This document shows positions 1 through 7,984 of a stretch of 8,355 bases of DNA, piece by piece; the first letter of the stretch is position 1, and each line of letters opens with the position of its first letter. The DNA comes from an uncultured bacterium (GTDB lineage Bacteria; Bacillota_I; Bacilli_A; RF39; UBA660). The stretch spans positions 1 to 8,355 of the forward strand of contig OMUM01000192.1 in assembly GCA_900314225.1 (NCBI GenBank). Direction: 5' to 3'. The position numbers and the translations under genes are program-made. A model generated the notes under the pieces. That model saw only the letters and a program-made list of their open reading frames with translations, made no database searches and was not told where the DNA came from.

Positions 1-32
1 ACTATTATATATTTATCTCTAGTTAAGTTCAT
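1..32 (-). CDS. 5' end of an unidentified gene, cut by the window edge
   Basis: Only the first ten codons lie in the window: ATG at 30-32, then N-L-T-R-D-K-Y-I-I, with two bases of an eleventh codon (GT). The start is well supported by a strong Shine-Dalgarno site, GGAGGG at 38-43, five bases upstream, and by an extended -10 promoter just beyond it (53-61). No signal peptide or recognisable motif can be judged from ten residues, so no function is assigned. The gene has the same orientation as the large glucan-synthase gene and begins 63 bases beyond its stop codon. Because a terminator and a separate promoter lie between them, it is probably transcribed mainly on its own, and nothing shows a functional link. 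Confidence 0.72.
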   Translation of the reverse strand, partial: MNLTRDKYII

Positions 33-37
33 ATAAT

Positions 38-61
38 CCCTCCAACAAATAAATTATAACA
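38..61 (-). promoter_or_regulatory. Extended -10 promoter and strong RBS of the gene at the window edge
   Basis: On the minus strand a perfect TATAAT (53-58) is preceded by TGT (59-61), giving an extended -10 element. The -35 position (76-81) reads TATATA and has no useful match to TTGACA, so the TG extension probably does the work. The predicted transcription start is near 44-47, almost touching the GGAGGG Shine-Dalgarno site at 38-43, so the leader would be only about 12-15 bases. The -35 zone lies inside the preceding gene's terminator hairpin. Confidence 0.65.
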
Positions 62-63
62 TG

Positions 64-93
64 AAAAAATAGATATATATAAATATCTATTTT
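64..93 (-). terminator. AT-rich intrinsic terminator of the glucan synthase gene
   Basis: An 11-bp perfect inverted repeat pairs 66-76 with 83-93 around a 6-base loop. Read on the minus strand, the stem starts 2 bases after the TAG stop codon and ends in a run of six T (64-69, partly within the stem). The stem contains a single G-C pair, so it is weak for an intrinsic terminator, and some readthrough into the next gene is plausible. Its position right after the stop and its U-tract favour a terminator over a chance AT palindrome. Confidence 0.6.
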
Positions 94-95
94 AA

Positions 96-3000
96 CTATT
101 TAATATATAATTGTACATCATGAATTTTCTTATCATCTTTTAACCTAATATAATTATTTATTTGACTTTTTCCATCTAATTTAAATAATTCTTTATTATC
201 TCTTTTTACTTCAATATTATAAATTGTATCCAAATATTTATATTTTGCTTTAAATCCATCCCAAGCAATAGGAATTTTTGGATTTAATTTTAATTTATCA
301 CCATGTTTTTGAATACCAAGAATATTTTCAATTCCTACTTTATAAAACCAACCAGCACTTCCAGTATACCAAGTCCAACCACCATGAGCTGGGAAGAATT
401 CAGATGAATAAATATCTGCTGCAATAACATATGGTTCAACTTGATAAATATCTTCATCTTCTTTTTTACTACTTCTATTTATTGGATTTATCATTTGATA
501 ATAACGATAAGCTCTATCATGATAACCAGCTTTTATTAAAGCCATCAAATACCATGAAACAGAATGTGTATATTGCCCTCCATTTTCACGTATACCCTTT
601 GGATAACTCATAATATATCCTGGATTATCTAATGTTTTACTAAAGGCCGGAGTTAAAAGTTTAATTATTTTTTTCTTTTCATCAACTAAATTTTCTTCAA
701 CAGAAGTTATTACCTCTTCACGTTCTTTCTTTGGAACAACTCCACTCAATATTGAAAAACTTTGAGATATTAAATCAATCTTACATTCGCTATTTTCGTG
801 AGATCCTAATTTATCACCATTATCAAAATATGCTCTTAAATAATACTCTCCATCCCAAGCTTTCTTATTTAAATTTACTTTTAATTTTTCATTAAATTCA
901 TTAAATCTAGAAAGATCGAATTTAGAATCATATTTCTTTATTATTTTAGTAAACATATCAATAGTATTATATAAGAAGAAACCTAGCCAAACACTCTCAC
1001 CTTTACCTTTTATACCAACTCTATTCATTCCATCATTCCAATCACCACCACCCATTAATGGCAACTTATGATGACCTAATGAGTTCATAGATAAATTAAG
1101 TGATTTTAAGCAATGAGCAAATAACGTTTCTTTTTCATCAGAGTAATTAAAAGTAATACCCTTTTCATTTTCATAATCACTTAACTTTTCACCAACAGCA
1201 TATGGAATTTCTTCATCTAAAATACTATAATCTTCTGTCGTATCAATATAAACAGCCGTTGCATAGACAAGCCATAAGAAATCATCTTTATACCTGCTTC
1301 TTAAACCAAAATGATTTTTTTCATGCCACCAATGCAAAACATCACCTTCAGTAAATTGATGAGCTGCATTTACAAGAATTTGATTTCTAGTAATATCTGG
1401 TCTAATAAAAGTAATATTCATAGAATCCTGTAATTGATCACGATAACCAAACGCTCCACTTACTTGATAAAATCCTGCCCGAGCAAAAATTCTTGAAGAA
1501 ATAGTTTGATATAAATACCACCCATTTAATACATAATTAAAACTCTTATCAGGTGTATCAACATGAATTGTATCAAATAAATTATTCCAATACTCTTTTA
1601 CTTTCTTTAATTCATTTTTACAAGTTTGAATATCAGTATATTTCTTAATTAATTCTAAATTTTCCCTATCACTATAACTACATCCTAATATAAATATCAA
1701 AGTCTTTTCTTCTTGAGAAGCTAAATCAATTTCAACACTTATTGATTTAATTAACATTCTATCACTAATAGCAGTCTTAATAGGCAAATCACAAGACATA
1801 AAAACATTTACATCACTATAATTAATACTATAAACATTACGCATCTTTAAATAATTATCATTACCTATATATTCAGATAAAATATGACGAGTAGTTTTCT
1901 CTTCAAAATTACCAAAAGTTGGATTAATCCAATACTCAATATTTGTCTTGGTAGCCTTATTATTTTTATTCTTTATTTTCATTAAATAAACCTTTATATT
2001 ATCATTACGTGGAACAAATTCAGTTATTTCATGAGCATAATCATCTGTTTCACTTTCAAATATACTATATCCAAATCCATGAGTACACCTCTCAGGATCA
2101 AACTGATTACCATCAAATTTAAAGCCTTCACTTTTATCATTAAGAACCATTTCATTAGTCCATGAAGTAATCTTAAACTCTCCAGAATTATAAGCATAAG
2201 TATATCCACAACCATTATTTGTCACAATAGTTCCAAAGTTCTCATTAGCAATTATATTTGACCATGGTGCTGGAGTATTCTTATTATAAATAACATATTC
2301 TCTTCCTCTATCTTTAAATCCACCATAACCATTATCAAAAATTAATTTTTCATTTTTCTCATACTTAATATTATCTTCCATTTTAGGAGCAATATATTGT
2401 ACAGGAGTATTTTCACTTTGAAGATTATCGACAGCTTCTTTTAAACTTATGTGATCCTCAATAACAAATCTAATTCTAGGTACCATATTTAAAAGACTTC
2501 TATCTTCCCTAGTTATATTCTCACTATTAATAACAGTAACAGAACCAGGAGTATGATAAAAACTATTTAAAGTATATATTTTATATAATTCTTCATCAAT
2601 TTCTTTTTTAATTAATTTAGCAGACTCTCCACTTTCATTATTTATAATAATAATATCCACAAAAATTGATTTATTCTTATAATATTCAAATGCTTTAATT
2701 ATATCCGTAACAAAACTAATATCACTAATATCATTTATTTCAACTAAAATAATAGGTCTATCACCACTTACTCCAAATTTCCATAATCCAGACTGTCCTA
2801 ACGCGTTTTTTCTTAATAAATCCATTCTTTCCTCATTAACAGACAGCTTAGTTGTTTGATATAGATAATTTAACATAATATTATAAGTACGCATATTTTC
2901 GCCATCTATATCCATATTTTTCGTATTAATAACATTCATTAAAGTAGATATTTCGAATTCATTATTAAGTGTCTTCTCACTATTATAATGACTAACAATT

Positions 3001-6000
3001 TCTTTAATTTGTTCTTCACTTCTACCAAAAGCTCCAAGAATATAAACTGATACAGATTCATTAGCCGGAACAACAACTTTATTTCTAAGTGCCATAATAG
3101 GATCCAAATTATCACCAACATAATTTGTTAACTCAGAATCTAATGCAACAGAATTTGATAATGAATTATTTCTACCAATAAAATTCTTTCTTTCTGTTTC
3201 ATAACTATAGTCATCAATAGGATTTTCAATAATTAAACGAGTTGCAAAATAACTATTTATATCAGAGTCTCCTCTATTTTTTCTTTTAGCAATCAATGTA
3301 TTAGTTATTTGATCATACTTTGTAGAAATAAACATATTATTAAACACTCTATGTGTTACATCGTCCATATTTTCTGAAATAATTGGTTCAGTATAAGTAG
3401 TTAACTCTAATTCTTTATCAACATCATTCTCATTCTTTAAAGTTATCTTTCTAATTTCTGCATGATAATCTTTACATACTACAATTTCTGTTTTAGTTGA
3501 TATTCCAGAGTCACTCCTTAAAAATTTAATCTTATCTGATGCAAAAACTATTTCATATTTATCAGGTTTAATATTCATAGGAGCATAAGTATTACTCCAA
3601 ATATATTTTGTTTTAGTATCTTTAATAAACAAAAACAATCCATAATCTTGCTCTGTTACTTTTCGATATCTATTTAATTGTACAGTTCTATATCTAGAAA
3701 AACTATCCCCACGATCATTCATAATTAGTGAATATTTTTTATTTGATAGTACAGACATCTCTGGTAAATAAGAAATATAATCAAAAGCTCTAATATCATT
3801 TTCTATTTTTTCTTTATTATAATCATACTTCTTATAAGCAGCCATTTTCATATCAATACTTGCCTTAACTTGTACTTTCTCTTTTAAAAGAATTTCAAAT
3901 GTTCTAATATTAATATCTGAATGAAATAACTCTTGAATAACTCCAGATTTTAAATAATTAGTTATTCCTAAAAGACTCATACCTAGGTGATGTGCAAAAT
4001 AAGCCCTAACTACTCCCTTATTTTCATAATCATATGATTCATATAAACCATATTTTCCATACATATCAATATTTTTAAACTTTTCAATATTTTCATAAAC
4101 ATCTTCTGGAAATAACTCCATAGCCATTAAAGATGAATATGGAGATAAAACGATTCTATTTTCTTTATCTTCTTTAGCTTTTAAATAAGGTGTAGAAAAT
4201 GCTTTATATTTATAATTTAGTGCATTATCAAGTTCATTATAAGCTGATTCAGAAATACCCCAAGGTAATTTTTTATCTACACTTGCAATAAAATCCTTTT
4301 GGCATAAATGTGCAAAATTATATGTTTCATCTAAAAGAGTATTAGGATAATTTTTCATAAATAATAAAGGCATATAATACTCAAATGCTGTACCACTCCA
4401 AGAAATTAATCCCTTTCTACCATGATATGTTGTTAAAGACTTATCTAGACACATCCAATGTTTACTTGGTACCTCTCCTAATGCAATAGCTATATAAGAA
4501 GTAAGACGTGCTTCACTAGCAAATTTATTATAATTATAAGTTGAAAGTTTCCCCTCATCTTCATCATAACCTATACTAAAAACATTTTGCTTAATATAAA
4601 GTCTTTTAAAATTCGCATTTTTTATTAATTTCTGACATAATTCAACATCCTTATCAGGAGCAAATACTTTAATCAAAAATTCCTTTGTAACAATCAAACT
4701 TGCAATAAAATTACCTGAATCAACCGTTGATATAAAATTAGGTTTAATAACCTTTTTACTTTTAATATCATACCAGTTATATAAATGACCATGCCATTTT
4801 TTTAAACTATCAACAGAAATAAGTATTTTTTCTATCAAAGATATTGCTTTATTTTTGTCAATAAATCCTAATTCATAAGCACTTACAGTAGACGTTAAAG
4901 AATACCCTATTGCCGTTGGAGAAGTACGTGAATCCAACTTATGTTCTCTATTTTCTTGATAATTGTCTGGAATTAAATAATTATTTTCTTCTGTTAAATT
5001 ATCACTAAAATATTTCCAAATACTTTCAGCCAAATTATTAATTTCATCAACTTGAGAAGTTTTTAATTCAATCAAATGATGATTTATATCTTTACTAACA
5101 AAATATAAAACAAAAGGTGCACTTAAAAATACAACAGCTATAAAATATGCAAGTACATTTTTTGAAAAATAACCAATTAAAATAAATACAAATGAAGTCA
5201 AAATATTAAATAAAAAATTCTTAATATAATTTTTTAAACTATTACCAACAGTCTTGCTAACTTCCTCAGCAGTTATCCAATTAAGTAAATTCTTATGACT
5301 AATATTTAACCTATAAAGTGATCTAAAAAAAGCATCCATATAAAGTCTAGTATAATATGGTATAGTTGCAAACATAATATATGATCGAAGAAGAATACTT
5401 TTACCACCATAATATAAGTTCTTATAATATATTTCTTTTTGATCTTTTTCTCTTTTATACATTTTACTCTTTAGGAAAAATAAAATAGAAATTGCAATCT
5501 CAAGCATTACTAAAATTATCCACAAGTAACTATTCTTACTAGTAAATGCAAGTAATAAAATTAGTAACAACATTGGATTTAAAAACATACGATAAATATT
5601 ATCAAAAATTTTAAATTTTCCAAGCAAATTAATTGGATTTTTTACTTTCTCATTATTTTTATTTGGAACTTTATTACCAAGCCAACCTATTATTTGTGTA
5701 TCTCCTCTAGCCCAACGATGTTGACGAGTAACATCAACCAAAAACTTTGAAGGAAAATCATCTAATAACTCGACATCAGAAACATACCCACATCTAATAT
5801 AATTTCCTTCTATTAAGTCATGTGATAATATTACATTGTCAGGGAATGTATTACTTAATACCTGATTAAATATTTTTAAATCATATATTCCCTTGCCAAC
5901 AAAACTACCTTCACCAAAAGTATCCTGGTAAACATTAGGTACAACTGCTGAATAAGTATCGAAACCACCAATACCAGCAAATATTTGACTATATAAACTC

Positions 6001-7718
6001 TTATTCGTAGCTTCAATATCTACTCCAACTCTTGGTTGCATAATTCCATATCCTTGAACAACCTTAGTCTTATTCTCATTTAAAACAGGCCTATTTAAAG
6101 GATGAGCCATAGCTCCTACTAAATTAAGAGCAGAATTTAAAACAAGTTTAGTATCAGTATCAAGAGTAATTACATATTTAATATTCAAACTATTACCATG
6201 AAGAGTATTTATATTAAAATATTTTTCTTCATCAATTTCCTCACCTAATAAAATCTTATTAAATTGAAGTAAAGCTCCTCTTTTTCTCTCATAGCCAAGA
6301 AACTCCCCTTCTTTTTCATTCCAAAGACGTTTACGATAAATAAAATAGAATAAATCATTCTTATATTTTTCATTTAATTTTTTAGCAAATTCTTTACCAT
6401 ATTCAGCAAGTTCTTTATCATATGGCATTACTTCTTTTGAAGATGCTTTTACATCTCCAAGTAAAGTAAAATATAAATTATCAGTTTTATTTATTAAATA
6501 ATATGATTCAAGGCTTTCAAACATCTCTTTAATCTTTTCTTTAGTTGAAATTATTGTTGGTATAACAACCATAGTTGCAGATTCCTTTGGTATACCTTTA
6601 GAATAATCAATTTTAGGTAAAACATTAGTAGGAACAAATTTTATTAATAACTCATTTATTATTTGAACTAATAACTGAGAAATTGGAACCATTAAAATAA
6701 TAGTACCAAGAATTCGAGGTTTAATAAAAAATTCTGCTAAAAAGTATGAAAGTAATATACTTAAAATTGAGACAGTAAATATATAAGTAAATACTTTTAA
6801 AGTATTATTTTTATGTTTAAATAGTTTAAAGCCAATGTGCTCATTAGAATCAAATATTTTTTCAAGATAAGAATACTCATCAACATGATGTTTCCTTGCT
6901 AGTTTTAATAATTGCTTTCTATATAATGTTTTTGAATCATCAGTCATTTTTTTATAAATAGAATCAGATAAAAGTAATTTTTCAGTCTTAGAAACTTTTC
7001 CAAATAAATCATCTTGTGAAAATTCAAAGAACTCTTTTAAATCAGTAAATATATTTGAAATTAATAAATTATTATTAATTTTATTTTGAAATTCATCACT
7101 TACTACATCCTTTAAGCTTATTTGTTTACTTTGAAGATACTCATTTAAATCTTTAAAAAGATTAGAAGCATTATTAACTTTGTATAATTGATTATTTATT
7201 TCAAATAGATAATGCATGCCAGTTCGGAAATCAAAATCTTTAGAAATAAAAGACTCAAGTTTAATATTATCAGTATGATCTATTATATTAGCAACATTTT
7301 CTTTATCAACTAATTTCTTATATTCTTCCCTACACAAGTCATTCAATCTTTCCATATAAACAATTATTAATGTTGGAATTATTGTACTCAATTGTTTATA
7401 TGTAAAAATAGTATTAGTTTCTTTCTGATACTTTTTTAATTCTTCAGTTAAATACTTTAAATTAAGATCATAATTTTTCTTATTAGCAATTACTTTTAAA
7501 AAATAATAATTTTCCTCTATTGTTTTTATATCTCTTTTTAATTTTTTCTTATTATTTACAATTATTTTTTCATGTTCAGCTAAAATATAGTAATTATCAA
7601 TTAACCATTCATTAGTTATTTCTACATATTCATGGTTTTTAGTTTTATTTACCAAAAAATTATAATATTCTGTAATATCATTAAAATTGCTTATAAAATT
7701 TTTTAAAATATTTGCCAT
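96..7718 (-). CDS. ndvB: Cyclic beta-1,2-glucan synthase family protein (GT84 / GH189-type / GH94), NdvB/ChvB/Cgs-like
   Basis: This 2540-residue multi-pass membrane enzyme is expected to polymerise glucose from UDP-glucose into beta-1,2-glucan, cyclise it and control its length. Residues 1-300 are a Lys/Asn/Ile-rich, probably cytoplasmic region. Membrane helices lie near 307-332 and 336-358. The GT84 core (about 380-700) carries D422, the DTD motif (520-522), SHDLIEG (632-638) and QHRW (666-669). Further helices lie near 712-727, 731-750, 835-851 and 856-875. A glycoamylase-like domain, called GH189 in a Thermoanaerobacter relative, spans about 885-1270, with WHGHLYNWYD (975-984), SWSGTAFEYYMP (1106-1117) and WGISESAYN (1153-1161). 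Two GT36/GH94 beta-sandwich units (about 1320-1590 and 1790-2040) flank a linker. The GH94 helical barrel (about 2055-2470) has GGGDWNDG (2223-2230), whose first Asp fits the general acid, then ENGGQYTH (2378-2385) and GGWTWYTGSAGW (2446-2457). The ATG has AGGAG nine bases upstream. No frameshift or lost motif was seen. Rhizobial and Brucella homologues are about 2830 residues, so this one is compact. The gene symbol is a family label; cyclic versus linear product is unproven. Confidence 0.93.
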   Translation of the reverse strand: MANILKNFISNFNDITEYYNFLVNKTKNHEYVEITNEWLIDNYYILAEHEKIIVNNKKKLKRDIKTIEENYYFLKVIANKKNYDLNLKYLTEELKKYQKETNTIFTYKQLSTIIPTLIIVYMERLNDLCREEYKKLVDKENVANIIDHTDNIKLESFISKDFDFRTGMHYLFEINNQLYKVNNASNLFKDLNEYLQSKQISLKDVVSDEFQNKINNNLLISNIFTDLKEFFEFSQDDLFGKVSKTEKLLLSDSIYKKMTDDSKTLYRKQLLKLARKHHVDEYSYLEKIFDSNEHIGFKLFKHKNNTLKVFTYIFTVSILSILLSYFLAEFFIKPRILGTIILMVPISQLLVQIINELLIKFVPTNVLPKIDYSKGIPKESATMVVIPTIISTKEKIKEMFESLESYYLINKTDNLYFTLLGDVKASSKEVMPYDKELAEYGKEFAKKLNEKYKNDLFYFIYRKRLWNEKEGEFLGYERKRGALLQFNKILLGEEIDEEKYFNINTLHGNSLNIKYVITLDTDTKLVLNSALNLVGAMAHPLNRPVLNENKTKVVQGYGIMQPRVGVDIEATNKSLYSQIFAGIGGFDTYSAVVPNVYQDTFGEGSFVGKGIYDLKIFNQVLSNTFPDNVILSHDLIEGNYIRCGYVSDVELLDDFPSKFLVDVTRQHRWARGDTQIIGWLGNKVPNKNNEKVKNPINLLGKFKIFDNIYRMFLNPMLLLILLLAFTSKNSYLWIILVMLEIAISILFFLKSKMYKREKDQKEIYYKNLYYGGKSILLRSYIMFATIPYYTRLYMDAFFRSLYRLNISHKNLLNWITAEEVSKTVGNSLKNYIKNFLFNILTSFVFILIGYFSKNVLAYFIAVVFLSAPFVLYFVSKDINHHLIELKTSQVDEINNLAESIWKYFSDNLTEENNYLIPDNYQENREHKLDSRTSPTAIGYSLTSTVSAYELGFIDKNKAISLIEKILISVDSLKKWHGHLYNWYDIKSKKVIKPNFISTVDSGNFIASLIVTKEFLIKVFAPDKDVELCQKLIKNANFKRLYIKQNVFSIGYDEDEGKLSTYNYNKFASEARLTSYIAIALGEVPSKHWMCLDKSLTTYHGRKGLISWSGTAFEYYMPLLFMKNYPNTLLDETYNFAHLCQKDFIASVDKKLPWGISESAYNELDNALNYKYKAFSTPYLKAKEDKENRIVLSPYSSLMAMELFPEDVYENIEKFKNIDMYGKYGLYESYDYENKGVVRAYFAHHLGMSLLGITNYLKSGVIQELFHSDINIRTFEILLKEKVQVKASIDMKMAAYKKYDYNKEKIENDIRAFDYISYLPEMSVLSNKKYSLIMNDRGDSFSRYRTVQLNRYRKVTEQDYGLFLFIKDTKTKYIWSNTYAPMNIKPDKYEIVFASDKIKFLRSDSGISTKTEIVVCKDYHAEIRKITLKNENDVDKELELTTYTEPIISENMDDVTHRVFNNMFISTKYDQITNTLIAKRKNRGDSDINSYFATRLIIENPIDDYSYETERKNFIGRNNSLSNSVALDSELTNYVGDNLDPIMALRNKVVVPANESVSVYILGAFGRSEEQIKEIVSHYNSEKTLNNEFEISTLMNVINTKNMDIDGENMRTYNIMLNYLYQTTKLSVNEERMDLLRKNALGQSGLWKFGVSGDRPIILVEINDISDISFVTDIIKAFEYYKNKSIFVDIIIINNESGESAKLIKKEIDEELYKIYTLNSFYHTPGSVTVINSENITREDRSLLNMVPRIRFVIEDHISLKEAVDNLQSENTPVQYIAPKMEDNIKYEKNEKLIFDNGYGGFKDRGREYVIYNKNTPAPWSNIIANENFGTIVTNNGCGYTYAYNSGEFKITSWTNEMVLNDKSEGFKFDGNQFDPERCTHGFGYSIFESETDDYAHEITEFVPRNDNIKVYLMKIKNKNNKATKTNIEYWINPTFGNFEEKTTRHILSEYIGNDNYLKMRNVYSINYSDVNVFMSCDLPIKTAISDRMLIKSISVEIDLASQEEKTLIFILGCSYSDRENLELIKKYTDIQTCKNELKKVKEYWNNLFDTIHVDTPDKSFNYVLNGWYLYQTISSRIFARAGFYQVSGAFGYRDQLQDSMNITFIRPDITRNQILVNAAHQFTEGDVLHWWHEKNHFGLRSRYKDDFLWLVYATAVYIDTTEDYSILDEEIPYAVGEKLSDYENEKGITFNYSDEKETLFAHCLKSLNLSMNSLGHHKLPLMGGGDWNDGMNRVGIKGKGESVWLGFFLYNTIDMFTKIIKKYDSKFDLSRFNEFNEKLKVNLNKKAWDGEYYLRAYFDNGDKLGSHENSECKIDLISQSFSILSGVVPKKEREEVITSVEENLVDEKKKIIKLLTPAFSKTLDNPGYIMSYPKGIRENGGQYTHSVSWYLMALIKAGYHDRAYRYYQMINPINRSSKKEDEDIYQVEPYVIAADIYSSEFFPAHGGWTWYTGSAGWFYKVGIENILGIQKHGDKLKLNPKIPIAWDGFKAKYKYLDTIYNIEVKRDNKELFKLDGKSQINNYIRLKDDKKIHDVQLYIK

Positions 7719-7727
7719 ATTCTTACA

Positions 7728-7747
7728 CTCCTAAATTGATTATAACA
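7728..7747 (-). promoter_or_regulatory. Extended -10 promoter and RBS of the glucan synthase gene
   Basis: On the minus strand a perfect TATAAT (7739-7744) is preceded by TGT (7745-7747), an extended -10. At 17-base spacing the -35 position (7762-7767) reads TAGTAG, only two of six matches to TTGACA. The Shine-Dalgarno AGGAG (7728-7732) lies nine bases before the ATG and settles the start codon. The predicted transcription start, near 7731-7733, falls at the edge of the Shine-Dalgarno site, implying a leader of about 14 bases. The upstream tRNA-Ser terminator means the gene needs this promoter of its own. Confidence 0.72.
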
Positions 7748-7801
7748 TACTTTAAGTTGTTCTACTAGGAAAACGATAGCAAATTTTATTTATAAAAATT
7801 T

Positions 7802-7836
7802 TAAAAAAAAATAAAAAAACGTTGCAAAACAACGTT
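7802..7836 (-). terminator. Intrinsic terminator of the tRNA-Ser gene
   Basis: A perfect 7-bp stem, AACGTTG paired with CAACGTT (7818-7824 with 7830-7836), encloses a 5-base loop. On the minus strand it is followed by a long T-rich tract (7802-7817), seven T then A then more T. It lies 10 bases beyond the encoded CCA of tRNA-Ser and separates that transcript from the glucan synthase gene. Confidence 0.85.
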
Positions 7837-7846
7837 AAATTTTCAA

Positions 7847-7937
7847 TGGCGGAGTAGGAGAGATTTGAACTCTCGCGCCAGTTGCCCGACCTACACCCTT
7901 AGCAGGGGCGCCTCTTCAGCCTCTTGAGTACTACTCC
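7847..7937 (-). tRNA. tRNA-Ser (anticodon GCT)
   Basis: This 91-base gene includes an encoded CCA end (7847-7849). The acceptor stem pairs GGAGTAG (7931-7937) with CTACTCC (7851-7857), with G as discriminator base. The anticodon stem CGCCC/GGGTG encloses the loop CTGCTAA, whose anticodon GCT (7901-7903) reads AGC and AGT serine codons. The T arm is GAGAG-TTCAAAT-CTCTC. A long variable arm between the anticodon and T arms is typical of class II serine tRNAs. It is flanked by its own promoter and terminator, so it is a single-tRNA transcription unit. The 5' end is self-complementary around the acceptor/D-arm junction (GAGTA-G-TACTC), which may compete with folding. Confidence 0.96.
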
Positions 7938-7954
7938 ATCGCATCCGTACATAT

Positions 7955-7984
7955 ATTATTACATAGTAAATGGTAAAAAGTCAA
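7955..7984 (-). promoter_or_regulatory. Promoter of tRNA-Ser (-35 and extended -10)
   Basis: On the minus strand the -35 TTGACT (7979-7984, five of six matches) is followed after 18 bases by the -10 AATAAT (7955-7960, five of six matches), itself preceded by TGT (7961-7963), an extended -10. The predicted start is near 7947-7949, about ten bases before the mature tRNA 5' end at 7937. It is the only promoter in the window with a good -35 element, which suits a highly expressed stable RNA. Confidence 0.75.

Noticed and set aside
431..613. 60-codon open frame on the plus strand
   Set aside because: It lies wholly antisense inside the conserved GH94 region of the large gene, has no ribosome binding site I can see, and its product is a low-complexity shadow translation.
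2024..3121. Two out-of-frame open frames of about 60 codons on the minus strand (2024-2215 and 2939-3121)
   Set aside because: They overlap the large gene in another frame and encode leucine/isoleucine-rich shadow sequence without start signals.
96..7718. Mycoplasma-type genetic code (TGA as Trp)
   Set aside because: The Trp codons I checked at conserved motifs (for example at 369-371, 375-377 and 5712-5714) are TGG, and the frame runs 2540 codons without an in-frame TGA.
7719..7937. Possible integration of the large gene as an island at the 3' end of tRNA-Ser
   Set aside because: I found no repeat of the tRNA 3' end at the other side of the gene, no integrase and no mobile-element ends. 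The composition matches an AT-rich host.
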